Notes: generated from the letters alone by a model not told the origin. Numbered from the stretch's first letter, positions 48,067-61,981 are shown. The stretch: DNA of 64,000 nucleotides from Sipunculus nudus (GCA_026874595.1 CM049311.1:6545676-6609675); one strand, 5' to 3'. Program-made: numbers and translations.

Positions 48067-49190
48067 TGCTATCTTGACCACCCTTGTAACACGCCCATCC
48101 TGCTATATTGACCACCCTTGTAACTGGCCCACTCTTCTATATTTACGACTCTCGTAATACGCCCACCCTGCTATCTTGACCACCCTTGTAACACGCCCAC
48201 CCTGCTATATTGACCATCCTTGTAACTGGCCCACTCTTCTATATTTACGACTCTCGTAACACGCCCACCCTGCTATCTTGACCACCCTTGTAACACGCCC
48301 ACTCTGCTATCTTGACCACCCTTGTAACACACCCACCCTGCTATCTTGACCACCCTTGTAACACGCCCACCCTGCTATCTTGACCACCCTTGTAATACGC
48401 CCACCCTCCTATTTTGACAACCCTTGTATCATGATTACCGTGGTGTCTTGACCACCCTTGTCACACGCCCACCCTGCTTTTTTAACTACCCTAGTAATAC
48501 GCCCACCCTGCTATCTAGACCACCCTTGTAACACGCCCACCCTGCTATCTTGACCACCCTTGTAACACGCCCACCCTGCTTTATTGACCATCCTTGTAAC
48601 TGGCCCACTCTGCTATATTTACGACTCTCGTACCACCCCACCCTGCTCTCTTGACCATCCTTGTAACACACCCACCCTGCTTTTTTGACCACCCTTGTAA
48701 CACACCCACCCTGCTATCTAGACCACCCTTGTAATACGCCCACCCTCCTATTTTTGTCAACCCTTGTATCATGCCTACCGTGGTGTCTTGACCACCCTTG
48801 TAACACGCCCACCCTGCTTTTTTGACCACCCTTGTAACACACCCACCCTGCTATCCTGACCACCCTTGTAACACACCCACCCTGCTATCTTGACCACCCT
48901 TGTAACACACCCACCCTGCTATCCTGACCACCCTTGTAACACACCCACCCTGCTATCCTGACCACCCTTGTTACACGCCCACCCTGCTATCTTGACCACC
49001 CTTGTAACACGCCCACCCTGCTATTGTGACCAACCTTGTAACACGCCCACCCTGCTATCTTGATCAAACTTGTATCAAGCCATCCCTGCTATCCTGACCA
49101 CCCTTGTAACACGCCCACCCTGCTTTCATGACAACCCTTGTATCACCCTACCCCCTGCTGTCTTGACAACCCTTGCATCTCGGATAACAC
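48067..49190. repeat. 34-bp minisatellite, subfamily 1
   Basis: About 33 units of TGCTATCTTGACCACCCTTG-TAACACGCCCACCC. Variant units (TAACTGGCCCACTC, TATTTACGACTCTCG) occur in ordered blocks of two to three units that recur at about 48121, 48227 and 48597. Minus-strand ORFs with KAGWACYKGG repeats are products of the 102-base (three-unit) frame cycle and are not genes. Confidence 0.95.
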
Positions 49191-50636
49191 GACCACCCTG
49201 AGGCCATGCCATGCGTGGTTACACGACCATCTTGGTACCATGACTAGACTTGTTACACGACCACCATGGTACCATGACTAGACTTGTTACATGACCATCA
49301 TGGTACCATGGCTAGCCTTGTTACACGACCCCATGGAACCATGGCTAGCCTATTTACACGACCGCCATGGAACCATGATTAGCCTTGTTACACGACCACC
49401 ACAGAACCATGGCTAGCCTTGTTACACGACCACCATTGAACCATGACTAGACTTGTAACACGACCATTTTTGTAACATGGCTAGACTTGTTACACGATCA
49501 TCATGGAACCCTGGCTAGACTTGTTACACGACCACCTTGGTACCATGACTAGCCTTGTTACACGAACACCATGGTACCATGACTAGCCTTGTTACACGAA
49601 CACCATTGAGGCATGACTAGACTTGTTACACGCCCACCTTGGTACCATGGCTAGCTTTGTTACACGACCACCATAGAACCATGACTAGCTTTGCTACACC
49701 ACCACCATTGAGCCATGACTAGACTTGTTACTCGACCACCATGGTACCATAGCTAGCCTTGCTATACGACCACCTTGGTAGCATGGCTAGCCTTGTTACA
49801 CGACCACCATGGAACCATGACTAGCCTTTTTACACGACCACCATGATACCATGACTAGACTTGTTACACGACCACCATGGTACAATGACTAGACTTGTTA
49901 CACGACCACTATGGAACCATGACTAGACTTGTTACACGACCACCATGGTACCATGACTAGACTTGTTACATGACCATCATGGTTCCATGGCTAGCCTTGT
50001 TACACGACCACCATGGAACCATGATTAGCCTTGTTACACGACCACCATGGAACCATGATTAGCCTTGTTGTACGACCACCACAGAACTATGGCCAGCCTT
50101 GTTGCACGACCACCATTGAACCATGACTAGACTTGTTACATGACCATTTTCGTAACATGGCTAGACTTATTGCACGACCATTATGGAACCCTGGCTAGAC
50201 TTGCTACACGACCACCTTGGTACCATGGCTAGCCTTGTTACACCCTCATGGAACCATGATAAGCCTTGTCACACGACCACTATGGTACCATGACTAGACT
50301 TGTTACACGACCACCATGGTACCATGTCTAGCCTTGTTACACAACCTCAATAGTACCATGACTAGCCTTGTTACACGACCACCATTGAACCATGACTAGA
50401 CTTGTTACACGACCATCATGGTACCATGGCTAGCCTTGTAACACGACCACCATGGAACCATGGCTAGCCTTGTTACACGACCACCATGGAACCATGACTA
50501 GCCTTGTTACACGACCACCACAGAACCATGGCTAGCCTTGTTACACGACCATCATTGAACCATGACTAGACTTGTTACACGACCACCATTGAACCATGAC
50601 TAGACTTGTTACACGACCACCATGGTACCATGACTC
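49191..50636. repeat. 34-bp minisatellite, subfamily 2, with CATGGTACCATG palindrome
   Basis: About 42 units of CATGGTACCATGACTAGACT-TGTTACACGACCAC. The same period as subfamily 1, and the backbone CTTGT-ACACG-CCACC is shared. The two families meet abruptly at about 49170-49230. Many units carry the perfect 12-base palindrome CATGGTACCATG. Confidence 0.95.
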
Positions 50637-51108
50637 TCCTGCTATTTTCGTTATGCTGATGATAAGAATTTTGCGACTTTTATTGGTCGTATTGATAGTC
50701 CTGTCAGTGAGATCGTACTGTAAACGTTAAAACTCTGCTCCAGGGCTTAAGTTCGTGTCACAGGGTGACCATTAAACTGACCAGGACCTGCCAACAATAA
50801 CATTCATTAAGCCACCATTGATTGTACCAAGGGGCGTCAATACATGGGGGAGGGGGTATTTATCCCGACCCCCCCCCCCCCTCAAGCAAGAGGCGATAGT
50901 CAATCATCCACACTGCTTTTCAGATAACAATATATTTACTATGAAAAAAATATATATTAATAATAAGAATTTAAACTTTGGTTCCATTTCTTAGATTTAT
51001 ATGAAATAAACTATTTCTAACCTATTTTTAACCTATACTGGAAACATAATACCTTATTCAACCTTATACCGAATAGTTATATATTTGATATTTGTCATAC
51101 AGACAATA

Positions 51109-51113
<5 letters not shown>
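50637..51113. other. No gene; G/C-run terminal motif
   Basis: AAGGGGCGTCAATACATGGGGGAGGGGG (50829-50856) and a 13-base C run (50869-50881) resemble DNA-transposon ends. The rest is AT-rich. Confidence 0.5.
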
Positions 51114-51175
<62 letters not shown>

Positions 51176-51187
51176 TATATATATATG
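51114..51187. repeat. (TA)n microsatellite
   Basis: Seventy-odd bases of TA with one AAA interruption. Confidence 0.97.
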
Positions 51188-54100
51188 ATTGTACCTGTGC
51201 CAATCTGTACGGTGAAAAAGCTTAAGCTTATAATCTTAAATGACAGTCATAATAACTTTATTAAGGTTCAGTCACATTATTAATGCTTCCATTGACGTTG
51301 ATGCATAGTCACAACAGGGGGGTGATTTCACGGGGATGTATCAGCTTCTTTGTATCTTAGCCAGGAGAAATCTGTCTCCCCATGTAGTTATAACAATAGA
51401 TCATCATAGTAATGTGACATTTAATTAATTTTAGGACGGTGCACTGTGGCATGCGGATCACAGTGGTATGTTTAATGCTCCGTTGTTTTCGTTTTCTTTC
51501 ATCAAATTCAATAACCCATTAATGAAGTTACATAAGTATACCTTTTATTGGTCGTATTAATATTCCTTTTTATTAGGCTGTACTGTGAAGAAGTGTGTGG
51601 GGATGCCAGTGGACTGTACACGTGACTATCCCCTGACAATTGCGTGTATTTAAGTATATTTTCCCCATTTTCTTATGTTAAGGTCGGAAAGGGTTAGGTG
51701 GGTGGCACTCTCATCTTTAATCCGTTATTTAAATTTCATGAGAAAGGGGGTTATCAGTTGTAAGAACAATAATTTCATATATATTGAATATCTCAGTATG
51801 GACTAATAACTGGACTTCAGTCCTTTAGTTTGATTCCTATCCCTCTGACACCAATGCACCAACTTATTTTATAAAACACAGCAGACCGAGATATGACTCT
51901 GTGTGTTTTATATAAAGAAGTTATATATAAAACATGCACGCCTAGCTTTGTCTTACAACAGAGAAGTGACTGATATAACTGTGCAGCAAACCGGAGCACA
52001 GATGCTCCTGTAGTGATCATAAAAGTTTTTGTCGAGTATACGTGTTAGGACTGTATGCCCATGAAGTTAAAGTACTGAGCAATAACTTCACGGTGTACTT
52101 AAGCTTTGACATAAGTCAACTGAATTATTTTTCAAAGTACTTAGCAACCGATCCAACATGGCGGTCATGAAATTGTACCGAACTTCTTGAACTCAATAAT
52201 GCCAAATTATTACTTATATTTTAAAACGACGAACTAACATAGTGCGCTCAATAGTGAACTTATCGCCAACGTTGGACTTTTCGGGAACTCGGACTCAGCG
52301 GCTCTGGAATATAGTTTAATTGGGACTCGGAGGTAAGGAATGAATAAACAGGACAAGTATGATAGAAAAAAAAACTCATGAAATAAATCATGAAATTCAC
52401 GTTTGCAATACTAATCATCATGTCGCTGCCTCTTTACAGAATACTGAACGGTAGAAAGAGAATTTCGTTACATGTTTTGATCCACAAAATTTAAATGTAA
52501 TTATATAATCATTATTTATTGGAACATTTTCAAACGAGGACAAAATATTTTTCATTTTTATGAAGAACTGAACAATTAAAAAAATAAACTATATGAATTA
52601 ATTGAGTCTGGGGACTCGGACTTGGATCCGCGTTTTAACAGGCAATATCGAAGAAGGTAGTCCTGGATAAAAAGCCAAAGGACTCAAACAAACATTTACT
52701 CTTACTCATATAGTGTAAGCGCGACTCCTGTCTGTTTAGACCAGATTTCTATATGTAAACAATGCAAAGCAAAATGCAACATCCACCATAAAGATAGGAA
52801 AGCCTCCTCTGATATAAAACATATTTTTGGATGTCCCTCAACTTATGGAGTACCTTTGCTGCTATGCAGATATATCCTTATTGAATTATTTAGAAATGCA
52901 TGATAACTCGGTTATCATTACTATGCTGAACAAGCTACACATCCTGTTTTATACATCATGACGTGTTTAAGATTTATGCGTCCTACTCCATGATTCTGTC
53001 TAAAAAACCGATCTTTGAAGGCTCACAAATGGGAGTATATTTTCTCCCGACACATGACTGCAAATATTTATATATTCTTCAATATATGGCTATTTCCTTG
53101 TACAGCTGAATTACCCATTTGAACATTATTGATTCCTAATTTTCTGTAATATTACATTTATTCACATTTTCCAGGATCCCTCATCAGCCCTCATTATCTT
53201 ATTATATAGAGATAACTTTTACATGTAATTATTTTATTCGTGTGTGTTGAGCACTTCTATAACACTAACAATACAGTGTACCGCTGTCTCCAAGAGGCAA
53301 CAGCCTCCCCCCGGCCTAATTGGTCTGACGGCTTCGTATCTCCCGCTTGGCTGCTGATGCAAACGGGGGTTGCTTGTGAGGGAAGCTGGTTGGTTTGCTC
53401 CATCGGACGGGAGCTCAGTCCTCTTTAATTTCTTCCTTTCATTTCTTGTCAATTTTTATTGATCAATGGACCCAGATCCTTCCACCTCCCTTGCCTCCAT
53501 CCCGGCCAATTATCTTACTTATAGACATTTGGTTATACGGGCTACTCAGCAACATAGGATGGGCAGAAGAAAATAACAGGTAAAAAACATGACGCCTAGT
53601 GAACCTTGATTACAAGCCCATGAAAAACTTCTTTCCCCTCCTGTTTCAAGTCTGTTGATTTTTTTGTTTTCTAATCTTTCCGAAAGACTTGCGATCCTTG
53701 TTTTTTCCCCAGTTTGTTGCAGTTCATATATGAAAAAGGACTTAACGTGTGCAAGTGGGCGCCGAATGTCCAGGTACATAAACTTAATTTCATAGTTTTT
53801 TAAAATACAAGTTATTTTTACAGTGACCTTACATGCATATTGGGACCAACTAAAAGAGCTATCATAGGGGTGGATCCAACGAGGGATTTATGATATTTAA
53901 AACCCTCTCTAATTGGAAGAATTGACCTTTTTAAGGTAATTATCTTCCAATGTTTTATTCTGTACCTTAACCTGAACCCTTTTGGTAAACCTTTTTTCAG
54001 GGTTTCTGGCTGCATATACGGATAAATCCTTTTTTCCCAAAACCAGTTATATGATTTGCCCCGTCCAGCCTGCAGGGCTCACGCAACCCACTCCTCAAAA

Positions 54101-56220
54101 GTTTCTTTACTCGAATGAAGTCTAATCGAAACAGCTGATATGGAAAATTATTCAAAGCTTACATATAGTTATTAATGTAAATGTGACAGGCACTGTTTAC
54201 AATTTCAAATCAGACTCCGCATGCGCAAAAAAAGATTTTTCCACTTTTTTATGTCTCAATGGCGTCTCCCAGATTTCTGAAAATCATCCAGTAAACTTGA
54301 TCATTTCTGCGCAAATTTGAGGAAAAAAGAGTTCGGGCACGTCAGCAGTCCTCGTTGAGGTACAGGTCAGACATCTTTCAACGTACACGAGCGTTGTCCT
54401 GTTAGAGAATTTAGGCACAGTTTTTGTCAGAATATGTGGGCCAACTGACACCTGTAGTTGTTAAAATGTTACGGCGAGAGCGACGGAGACGATGACAGAT
54501 AAAAGTTCATGGGACGGTACTTTGCAGGTGATGGCGGTCTCTGGTGAGCTGAGAAGATTTACATCGATTCGGAGTCTGGCTCGGACAGCTGTTGTGGAAG
54601 ATGAAAGCTTATTGTACATAAGGATTGAGATATAAATAACTGTGTACGAAAGAAAATATAAATATTTACACAACGGTAAATAATGCAAACAAAAAATTGT
54701 GGAGTAACTGGTTAGTTTCCTTTTGTGTCTTAATCTGTGTAAACTTTAAAAGAAAACATATTATTGTCTTTTATTTGTTTAAGTAACATATATATTATTT
54801 CGGGGCCAAAAGTACGGGTTAGCGGCTTATCCCCTCCTCGTAACAGGGCAGTGAACTAACGGACTGACAGACTTATGATTCGGGGGCCAGGTGATATGGT
54901 ACTTATTGTATACGAACACGAATTCCTTACTATCAGATATCTTTTCATGGAATAGTCGATATATATATGAATATCCGAGGTCGGCAAAGTGGAAACACTC
55001 CAATACATGGTTTGAGGCATATGGGCTGTGTTAGTTGTAGAATGGCTTAGGTGTGCTCATTAGTTCGACCATCCATTGGTCCGTATGGTTTGACAGACAA
55101 TTCGGCACTTGTTATCTAAAAAACGTGAGAAGGAGGCGGGGGCAAACCTCATGAGTTACTAACTCCCCGAAATATGGATATCCTTACTGGAATTACATTA
55201 ATTTCTTTACTTTTACATATTGTTGAATAAATCTTTTCTATATACAAAAATAATGTTTTCTAAATGCTCTGTACTATATTATTAATAATTCACACTTGAT
55301 TTGAAATTGAAAAATGTTAAAAAATTGTTCCTTAAATGATATGCATGAGTGTCAGATAATTGAAGAAATTAAAAAAACTAAACTATTGACCGATTGAAGG
55401 AATTTTTGAAAGTGTTAATATCGTGATCGACTATTCTCAAAAGTGAGGGGAAAAAGGTATATTTGTGCCCCATCCCTGAAAACGTGAAGGGGACATGTCG
55501 CCAGGCTTTACTTGCACGGATTCCGGGTTTCCTCTGTGCGTCCGTCCGTTAGGAACCATATGATAAGTTTATATTATAAACTGTTAATATTTTACTTGAA
55601 TTTACTGAAAGTCATGCGATGGTGTCGTGAGCCCTGTCGGTTCGGGGGAATCACATCTCATGGACAGAATATCCCTTGACAACCGCCATGAAATACTGCT
55701 TAACCTACATTCATATATATATATGATTACGCATTGTCAAATTGCAAGAAAGGTACCAACTGTCGATAAGAAACGCCAGCATGAAAATACGATATTTTGT
55801 TCTTGTGCGTAAAACTACTAACTAAAAAGCTAACGGAACATTGCACTTTTGCTTAAACACTAGGATTTGAACAGTATGCATTGACCTATTTAAGGTCAGG
55901 GCAAAAGATACCCGCTGGAATAACAGCTGGCTTCAATATGGAATGTCAGTTTAAAGCATAATCACACAGGTGGATCACCCTTAAGTATACAATTCTTAAA
56001 GTTTATTTAAAAATTTAAAAAATAATAATCGTTTATGTTTTACCACTTTCATCTTAAAAACTCCAGATTATTTTCCTGTCATATGCACAGACCGTCATGC
56101 AGCAACTTCTTTGTCAGACATAAACAGTCGCTATTTTGATGAGTTTATATGGTTATACTCTCTAATTAAATTCTTTTGATTATATTGTTCATAAGTGATA
56201 AACACTGGTTAGGGTCTTTT
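51188..56220. other. Mostly AT-rich intergenic DNA, no secure gene
   Basis: A YY1-like AACATGGCGGTC lies at about 52156. A GC-richer block at 54450-54610 has a 47-codon frame. Opposing frames at 53234-53583 and 53546-53779 are unrecognised. Nothing here can be assembled into a spliced gene by eye. Confidence 0.5.
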
Positions 56221-56223
56221 TTC

Positions 56224-56242
56224 GGGGGGGGGGGGGGGGGGG
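56224..56242. repeat. 19-base G run
   Basis: The longest homopolymer in the window, about 155 bases before the satellite. Confidence 0.97.
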
Positions 56243-56395
56243 TTCCGTCAGACATAACAGTTATTCATAGGAAAAAAAGTTAAAAACAGTATTTCAAATC
56301 GCTATATTCATCATCAGCGTTATCGGAATTCTGCCATTTCGTGGAATTCTAGTTGACGTTCAATAAATAAAGTTGCACATGTCACTTTTAAAGTG

Positions 56396-59300
56396 TTATT
56401 TAGAGAGCTTATCAATGGTTTTATTTAGAGAGCTTATCAATGGTTTTATTTAGAGAGCTTATCAATGGTTTTATTTAGAGAGCTTATCAATGGTTTTATT
56501 TATAGAGCTTATCAATGGTTTTATTTAGAGAGCTTATCAATGGTTTTATTTAGAGAGCTTATCAATGGTTTTATTTAGAGAGCTTATCAATGGTTTTATT
56601 TATAGAGCTTATCAATGGTTTTATTTAGAGAGCTTATCAATGGTTTTATTTAGAGAGCTTATCAATGGTTTTATTTAGAGAGCTTATCAATGGTTTTATT
56701 TAGAGAGCTTATCAATGGTTTTATTTAGAGAGCTTATCAATGGTTTTATTTATAGAGCTTATCAATGGTTTTATTTAGAGAGCTTATCAATGGTTTTATT
56801 TAGAGAGCTTATCAATGGTTTTATTTAGAGAGCTTATCAATGGTTTTATTTAGAGAGCTTATCAATGGTTTTATTTAGAGAGCTTATCAATGGTTTTATT
56901 TAGAGAGCTTATCAATGGTTTTATTTAGAGAGCTTATCAATGGTTTTATTTAGAGAGCTTATCAATGGTTTTATTTATAGAGCTTATCAATGGTTTTATT
57001 TAGAGAGCTTATCAATGGTTTTATTTAGAGAGCTTATCAATGGTTTTATTTAGAGAGCTTATCAATGGTTTTATTTAGAGAGCTTATCAATGGTTTTATT
57101 TAGAGAGCTTATCAATGGTTTTATTTAGAGAGCTTATCAATGGTTTTATTTAGAGAGCTTATCAATGGTTTTATTTAGAGAGCTTATCAATGGTTTTATT
57201 TAGAGAGCTTATCAATGGTTTTATTTAGAGAGCTTATCAATGGTTTTATTTAGAGAGCTTATCAATGGTTTTATTTAGAGAGCTTATCAATGGTTTTATT
57301 TAGAGAGCTTATCAATGGTTTTATTTATAGAGCTTATCAATGGTTTTATTTAGAGAGCTTATCAATGGTTTTATTTAGAGAGCTTATCAATGGTTTTATT
57401 TAGAGAGCTTATCAATGGTTTTATTTAGAGAGCTTATCAATGGTTTTATTTAGAGAGCTTATCAAGGTTTATTAGAGAGCTTATCAATGGTTTTATTTAG
57501 AGAGCTTATCAATGGTTTTATTTAGAGAGCTTATCAATGGTTTTATTTATAGAGCTTATCAATGGTTTTATTTAGAGAGCTTATCAATGGTTTTATTTAG
57601 AGAGCTTATCAATGGTTTTATTTAGAGAGCTTATCAATGGTTTTATTTAGAGAGCTTATCAATGGTTTTATTTAGAGAGCTTATCAATGGTTTTATTTAG
57701 AGAGCTTATCAATGGTTTTTATTTAGAGAGCTTATCAATGGTTTTATTTAGAGAGCTTATCAATGGTTTTATTTAGAGAGCTTATCAATGGTTTTATTTA
57801 GAGAGCTTATCAATGGTTTTATTTAGAGAGCTTATCAATGGTTTTATTTAGAGAGCTTATCAATGGTTTTATTTAGAGAGCTTATCAATGGTTTTATTTA
57901 GAGAGCTTATCAATGGTTTTATTCTAGAGAGCTTATCAATGGTTTTATTTAGAGAGCTTATCAATGGTTTTATTTAGAGAGCTTATCAATGGTTTATTTA
58001 GAGAGCTTATCAATGGTTTATTTAGAGAGCTTATCAATGGTTTTATTTAGAGAGGCTTATCAATGGTTTTATTTAGAGAGCTTATCAATGGTTTTATTTA
58101 GAGAGCTTATCAATGGTTTTATTTAGAGAGCTTATCAATGGTTTTATTTAGAGAGCTTATCAATGGGTTTTATTTAGAGAGCTTATCAATGGTTTTATTT
58201 AGAGAGCTTATCAATGGTTTTATTTAGAGAGCTTATCAATGGTTTTATTTAGAGAGCTTATCAATGGTTTTATTTAGAGAGCTTATCAATGGTTTATTTA
58301 GAGAGCTTATCAATGGTTTTATTTAGAGAGCTTATCAATGGTTTTATTTATAGAGCTTATCAATGGTTTTATTTAGAGAGCTTATCAATGGTTTTTATTT
58401 ATAGAGCTTATCAATGGTTTTATTTAGAGAGCTTATCAATGGTTTTATTTAGAGAGGCTTATCAATGGTTTTATTTAGAGAGCTTATCAATGGTTTTATT
58501 TAGAGAGCTTATCAATGGTTTTATTTAGAGAGCTTATCAATGGTTTTATTTAGAGAGCTTATCAATGGTTTTATTTAGAGAGCTTATCAATGGTTTTATT
58601 TATAGAGCTTATCAATGGTTTTATTTAGAGAGCTTATCAATGGTTTTATTTATAGAGCTTATCAATGGTTTTATTTAGAGAGCTTATCAATGGTTTTATT
58701 TAGAGAGCTTATCAATGGTTTTATTTAGAGAGCTTATCAATGGTTTTATTTAGAGAGCTTATCAATGGTTTTATTTAGAGAGCTTATCAATGGTTTTATT
58801 TAGAGAGCTTATCAATGGTTTTATTTAGAGAGCTTATCAATGGTTTTATTTATAGAGCTTATCAATGGTTTTATTTAGAGAGCTTATCAATGGTTTTATT
58901 TATAGAGCTTATCAATGGTTTTATTTAGAGAGCTTATCAATGGTTTTATTTAGAGAGCTTATCAATGGTTTTATTTAGAGAGCTTATCAATGGTTTTATT
59001 TAGAGAGCTTATCAATGGTTTTATTTAGAGAGCTTATCAATGGTTTTATTTATAGAGCTTATCAATGGTTTTATTTAGAGAGCTTATCAATGGTTTTATT
59101 TATAGAGCTTATCAATGGTTTTATTTAGAGAGCTTATCAATGGTTTTTATTTAGAGAGCTTATCAATGGTTTTATTTAGAGAGCTTATCAATGGTTTTAT
59201 TTAGAGAGCTTATCAATGGTTTTATTTAGAGAGCTTATCAATGGTTTTATTTAGAGAGCTTATCAATGGTTTTATTTAGAGAGCTTATCAATGGTTTTAT

Positions 59301-61981
59301 TTAGAGAGCTTATCAATGGGTTTTATTTATAGAGCTTATCAATGGTTTTATTTAGAGAGCTTATCAATGGTTTTATTTATAGAGCTTATCAATGGTTTTA
59401 TTTAGAGAGCTTATCAATGGTTTTATTTAGAGAGCTTATCAATGGTTTTATTTAGAGAGCTTATCAATGGTTTTATTTAGAGAGCTTATCAATGGTTTTA
59501 TTTATAGAGCTTATCAATGGTTTTATTTATAGAGCTTATCAATGGTTTTATTTAGAGAGCTTATCAATGGTTTTATTTAGAGAGCTTATCAATGGTTTTA
59601 TTTAGAGAGCTTATCAATGGTTTTATTTAGAGAGCTTATCAATGGTTTTATTTAGAGAGCTTATCAATGGTTTTATTTAGAGAGCTTATCAATGGTTTTA
59701 TTTAGAGAGCTTATCAATGGTTTTATTTAGAGAGCTTATCAATGGTTTTATTTAGAGAGCTTATCAATGGTTTTATTTAGAGAGCTTATCAATGGTTTTA
59801 TTTAGAGAGCTTATCAATGGTTTTTATTTAGAGAGCTTATCAATGGTTTTATTTATAGAGCTTATCAATGGTTTTATTTAGAGAGCTTATCAATGGTTTT
59901 ATTTATAGAGCTTATCAATGGTTTTATTTAGAGAGCTTATCAATGGTTTTATTTAGAGAGCTTATCAATGGTTTTATTTAGAGAGCTTATCAATGGTTTT
60001 ATTTAGAGAGCTTATCAATGGTTTTATTTAGAGAGCTTATCAATGGTTTTATTTATAGAGCTTATCAATGGTTTTATTTAGAGAGCTTATCAATGGTTTT
60101 ATTTTATAGAGCTTATCAATGGTTTTATTTAGAGAGCTTATCAATGGTTTTATTTAGAGAGCTTATCAATGGTTTTATTTAGAGAGCTTATCAATGGTTT
60201 TATTTAGAGAGCTTATCAATGGTTTTATTTATAGAGCTTATCAATGGTTTTATTTAGAGAGCTTATCAATGGTTTTATTTATAGAGCTTATCAATGGTTT
60301 TATTTAGAGAGCTTATCAATGGTTTTATTTAGAGAGCTTATCAATGGTTTTATTTAGAGAGCTTATCAATGGTTTTATTTAGAGAGCTTATCAATGGTTT
60401 TATTTAGAGAGCTTATCAATGGTTTTATTTAGAGAGCTTATCAATGGTTTTATTTAGAGAGCTTATCAATGGTTTTATTTATAGAGCTTATCAATGGTTT
60501 TATTTAGAGAGCTTATCAATGGTTTTATTTAGAGAGCTTATCAATGGTTTTATTTAGAGAGCTTATCAATGGTTTTATTTAGAGAGCTTATCAATGGTTT
60601 TATTTAGAGAGCTTATCAATGGTTTTATTTAGAGAGCTTATCAATGGTTTTATTTAGAGAGCTTATCAATGGTTTTATTTAGAGAGCTTATCAATGGTTT
60701 TATTTAGAGAGCTTATCAATGGTTTTATTTAGAGAGCTTATCAATGGTTTTATTTAGAGAGCTTATCAATGGTTTTATTTAGAGAGCTTATCAATGGTTT
60801 TATTTAGAGAGCTTATCAATGGTTTTATTTAGAGAGCTTATCAATGGTTTTATTTAGAGAGCTTATCAATGGTTTTATTTAGAGAGCTTATCAATGGTTT
60901 TATTTATAGAGCTTATCAATGGTTTTATTTAGAGAGCTTATCAATGGTTTTATTTATAGAGCTTATCAATGGTTTTATTTAGAGAGCTTATCAATGGTTT
61001 TATTTAGAGAGCTTATCAATGGTTTTATTTAGAGAGCTTATCAATGGTTTTATTTAGAGAGCTTATCAATGGTTTTATTTAGAGAGCTTATCAATGGTTT
61101 TATTTAGAGAGCTTATCAATGGTTTTATTTAGAGAGCTTATCAATGGTTTTATTTAGAGAGCTTATCAATGGTTTTATTTAGAGAGCTTATCAATGGTTT
61201 TATTTAGAGAGCTTATCAATGGTTTTATTTAGAGAGCTTATCAATGGTTTTATTTAGAGAGCTTATCAATGGTTTTATTTAGAGAGCTTATCAATGGTTT
61301 TATTTAGAGAGCTTATCAATGGTTTTATTTAGAGAGCTTATCAATGGTTTTATTTAGAGAGCTTATCAATGGTTTTATTTAGAGAGCTTATCAATGGTTT
61401 TATTTAGAGAGCTTATCAATGGTTTTATTTAGAGAGCTTATCAATGGTTTTATTTAGAGAGCTTATCAATGGTTTTATTTAGAGAGCTTATCAATGGTTT
61501 TATTTAGAGAGCTTATCAATGGTTTTATTTAGAGAGCTTATCAATGGTTTTATTTATAGAGCTTATCAATGGTTTTATTTAGAGAGCTTATCAATGGTTT
61601 TATTTAGAGAGCTTATCAATGGTTTTATTTAGAGAGCTTATCAATGGTTTTATTTATAGAGCTTATCAATGGTTTTATTTAGAGAGCTTATCAATGGTTT
61701 TATTTAGAGAGCTTATCAATGGTTTTATTTAGAGAGCTTATCAATGGTTTTATTTAGAGAGCTTATCAATGGTTTTATTTAGAGAGCTTATCAATGGTTT
61801 TATTTAGAGAGCTTATCAATGGTTTTATTTAGAGAGCTTATCAATGGTTTTATTTAGAGAGCTTATCAATGGTTTTATTTAGAGAGCTTATCAATGGTTT
61901 TATTTAGAGAGCTTATCAATGGTTTTATTTAGAGAGCTTATCAATGGTTTTATTTAGAGAGCTTATCAATGGTTTTATTTA
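56396..61981. repeat. 25-bp satellite array, about 220 units
   Basis: The unit TAGAGAGCTTATCAATGGTT-TTATT is repeated with very few changes over 5.6 kb. The main variant is TATAGAG in place of TAGAGAG. It often comes in pairs 50 bases apart (58601/58651, 58851/58901, 59051/59101, 59328/59378, 59854/59904, 60054/60105, 60230/60280, 60905/60955), a higher-order pattern. Single-base insertions cluster at 57460-58450. The short ORF at 58289-58528 exists only because of such slips and is not a gene. Confidence 0.98.

Noticed and set aside
48486-48829. Two minus-strand ORFs with KAGWACYKGG-type repeats
   Set aside because: They are the 34-bp minisatellite read through 102-base cycles, and the frames break at unit variants.
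48067-50636. CRISPR-like array (regular repeats)
   Set aside because: There are no unique spacers between the repeats. It is a continuous tandem repeat in a eukaryotic genome.
58289-58528. 79-residue ORF with YQWFYLESLSM repeats
   Set aside because: It is a frame cycle of the 25-bp satellite opened by one-base slips. No promoter or splice signals.
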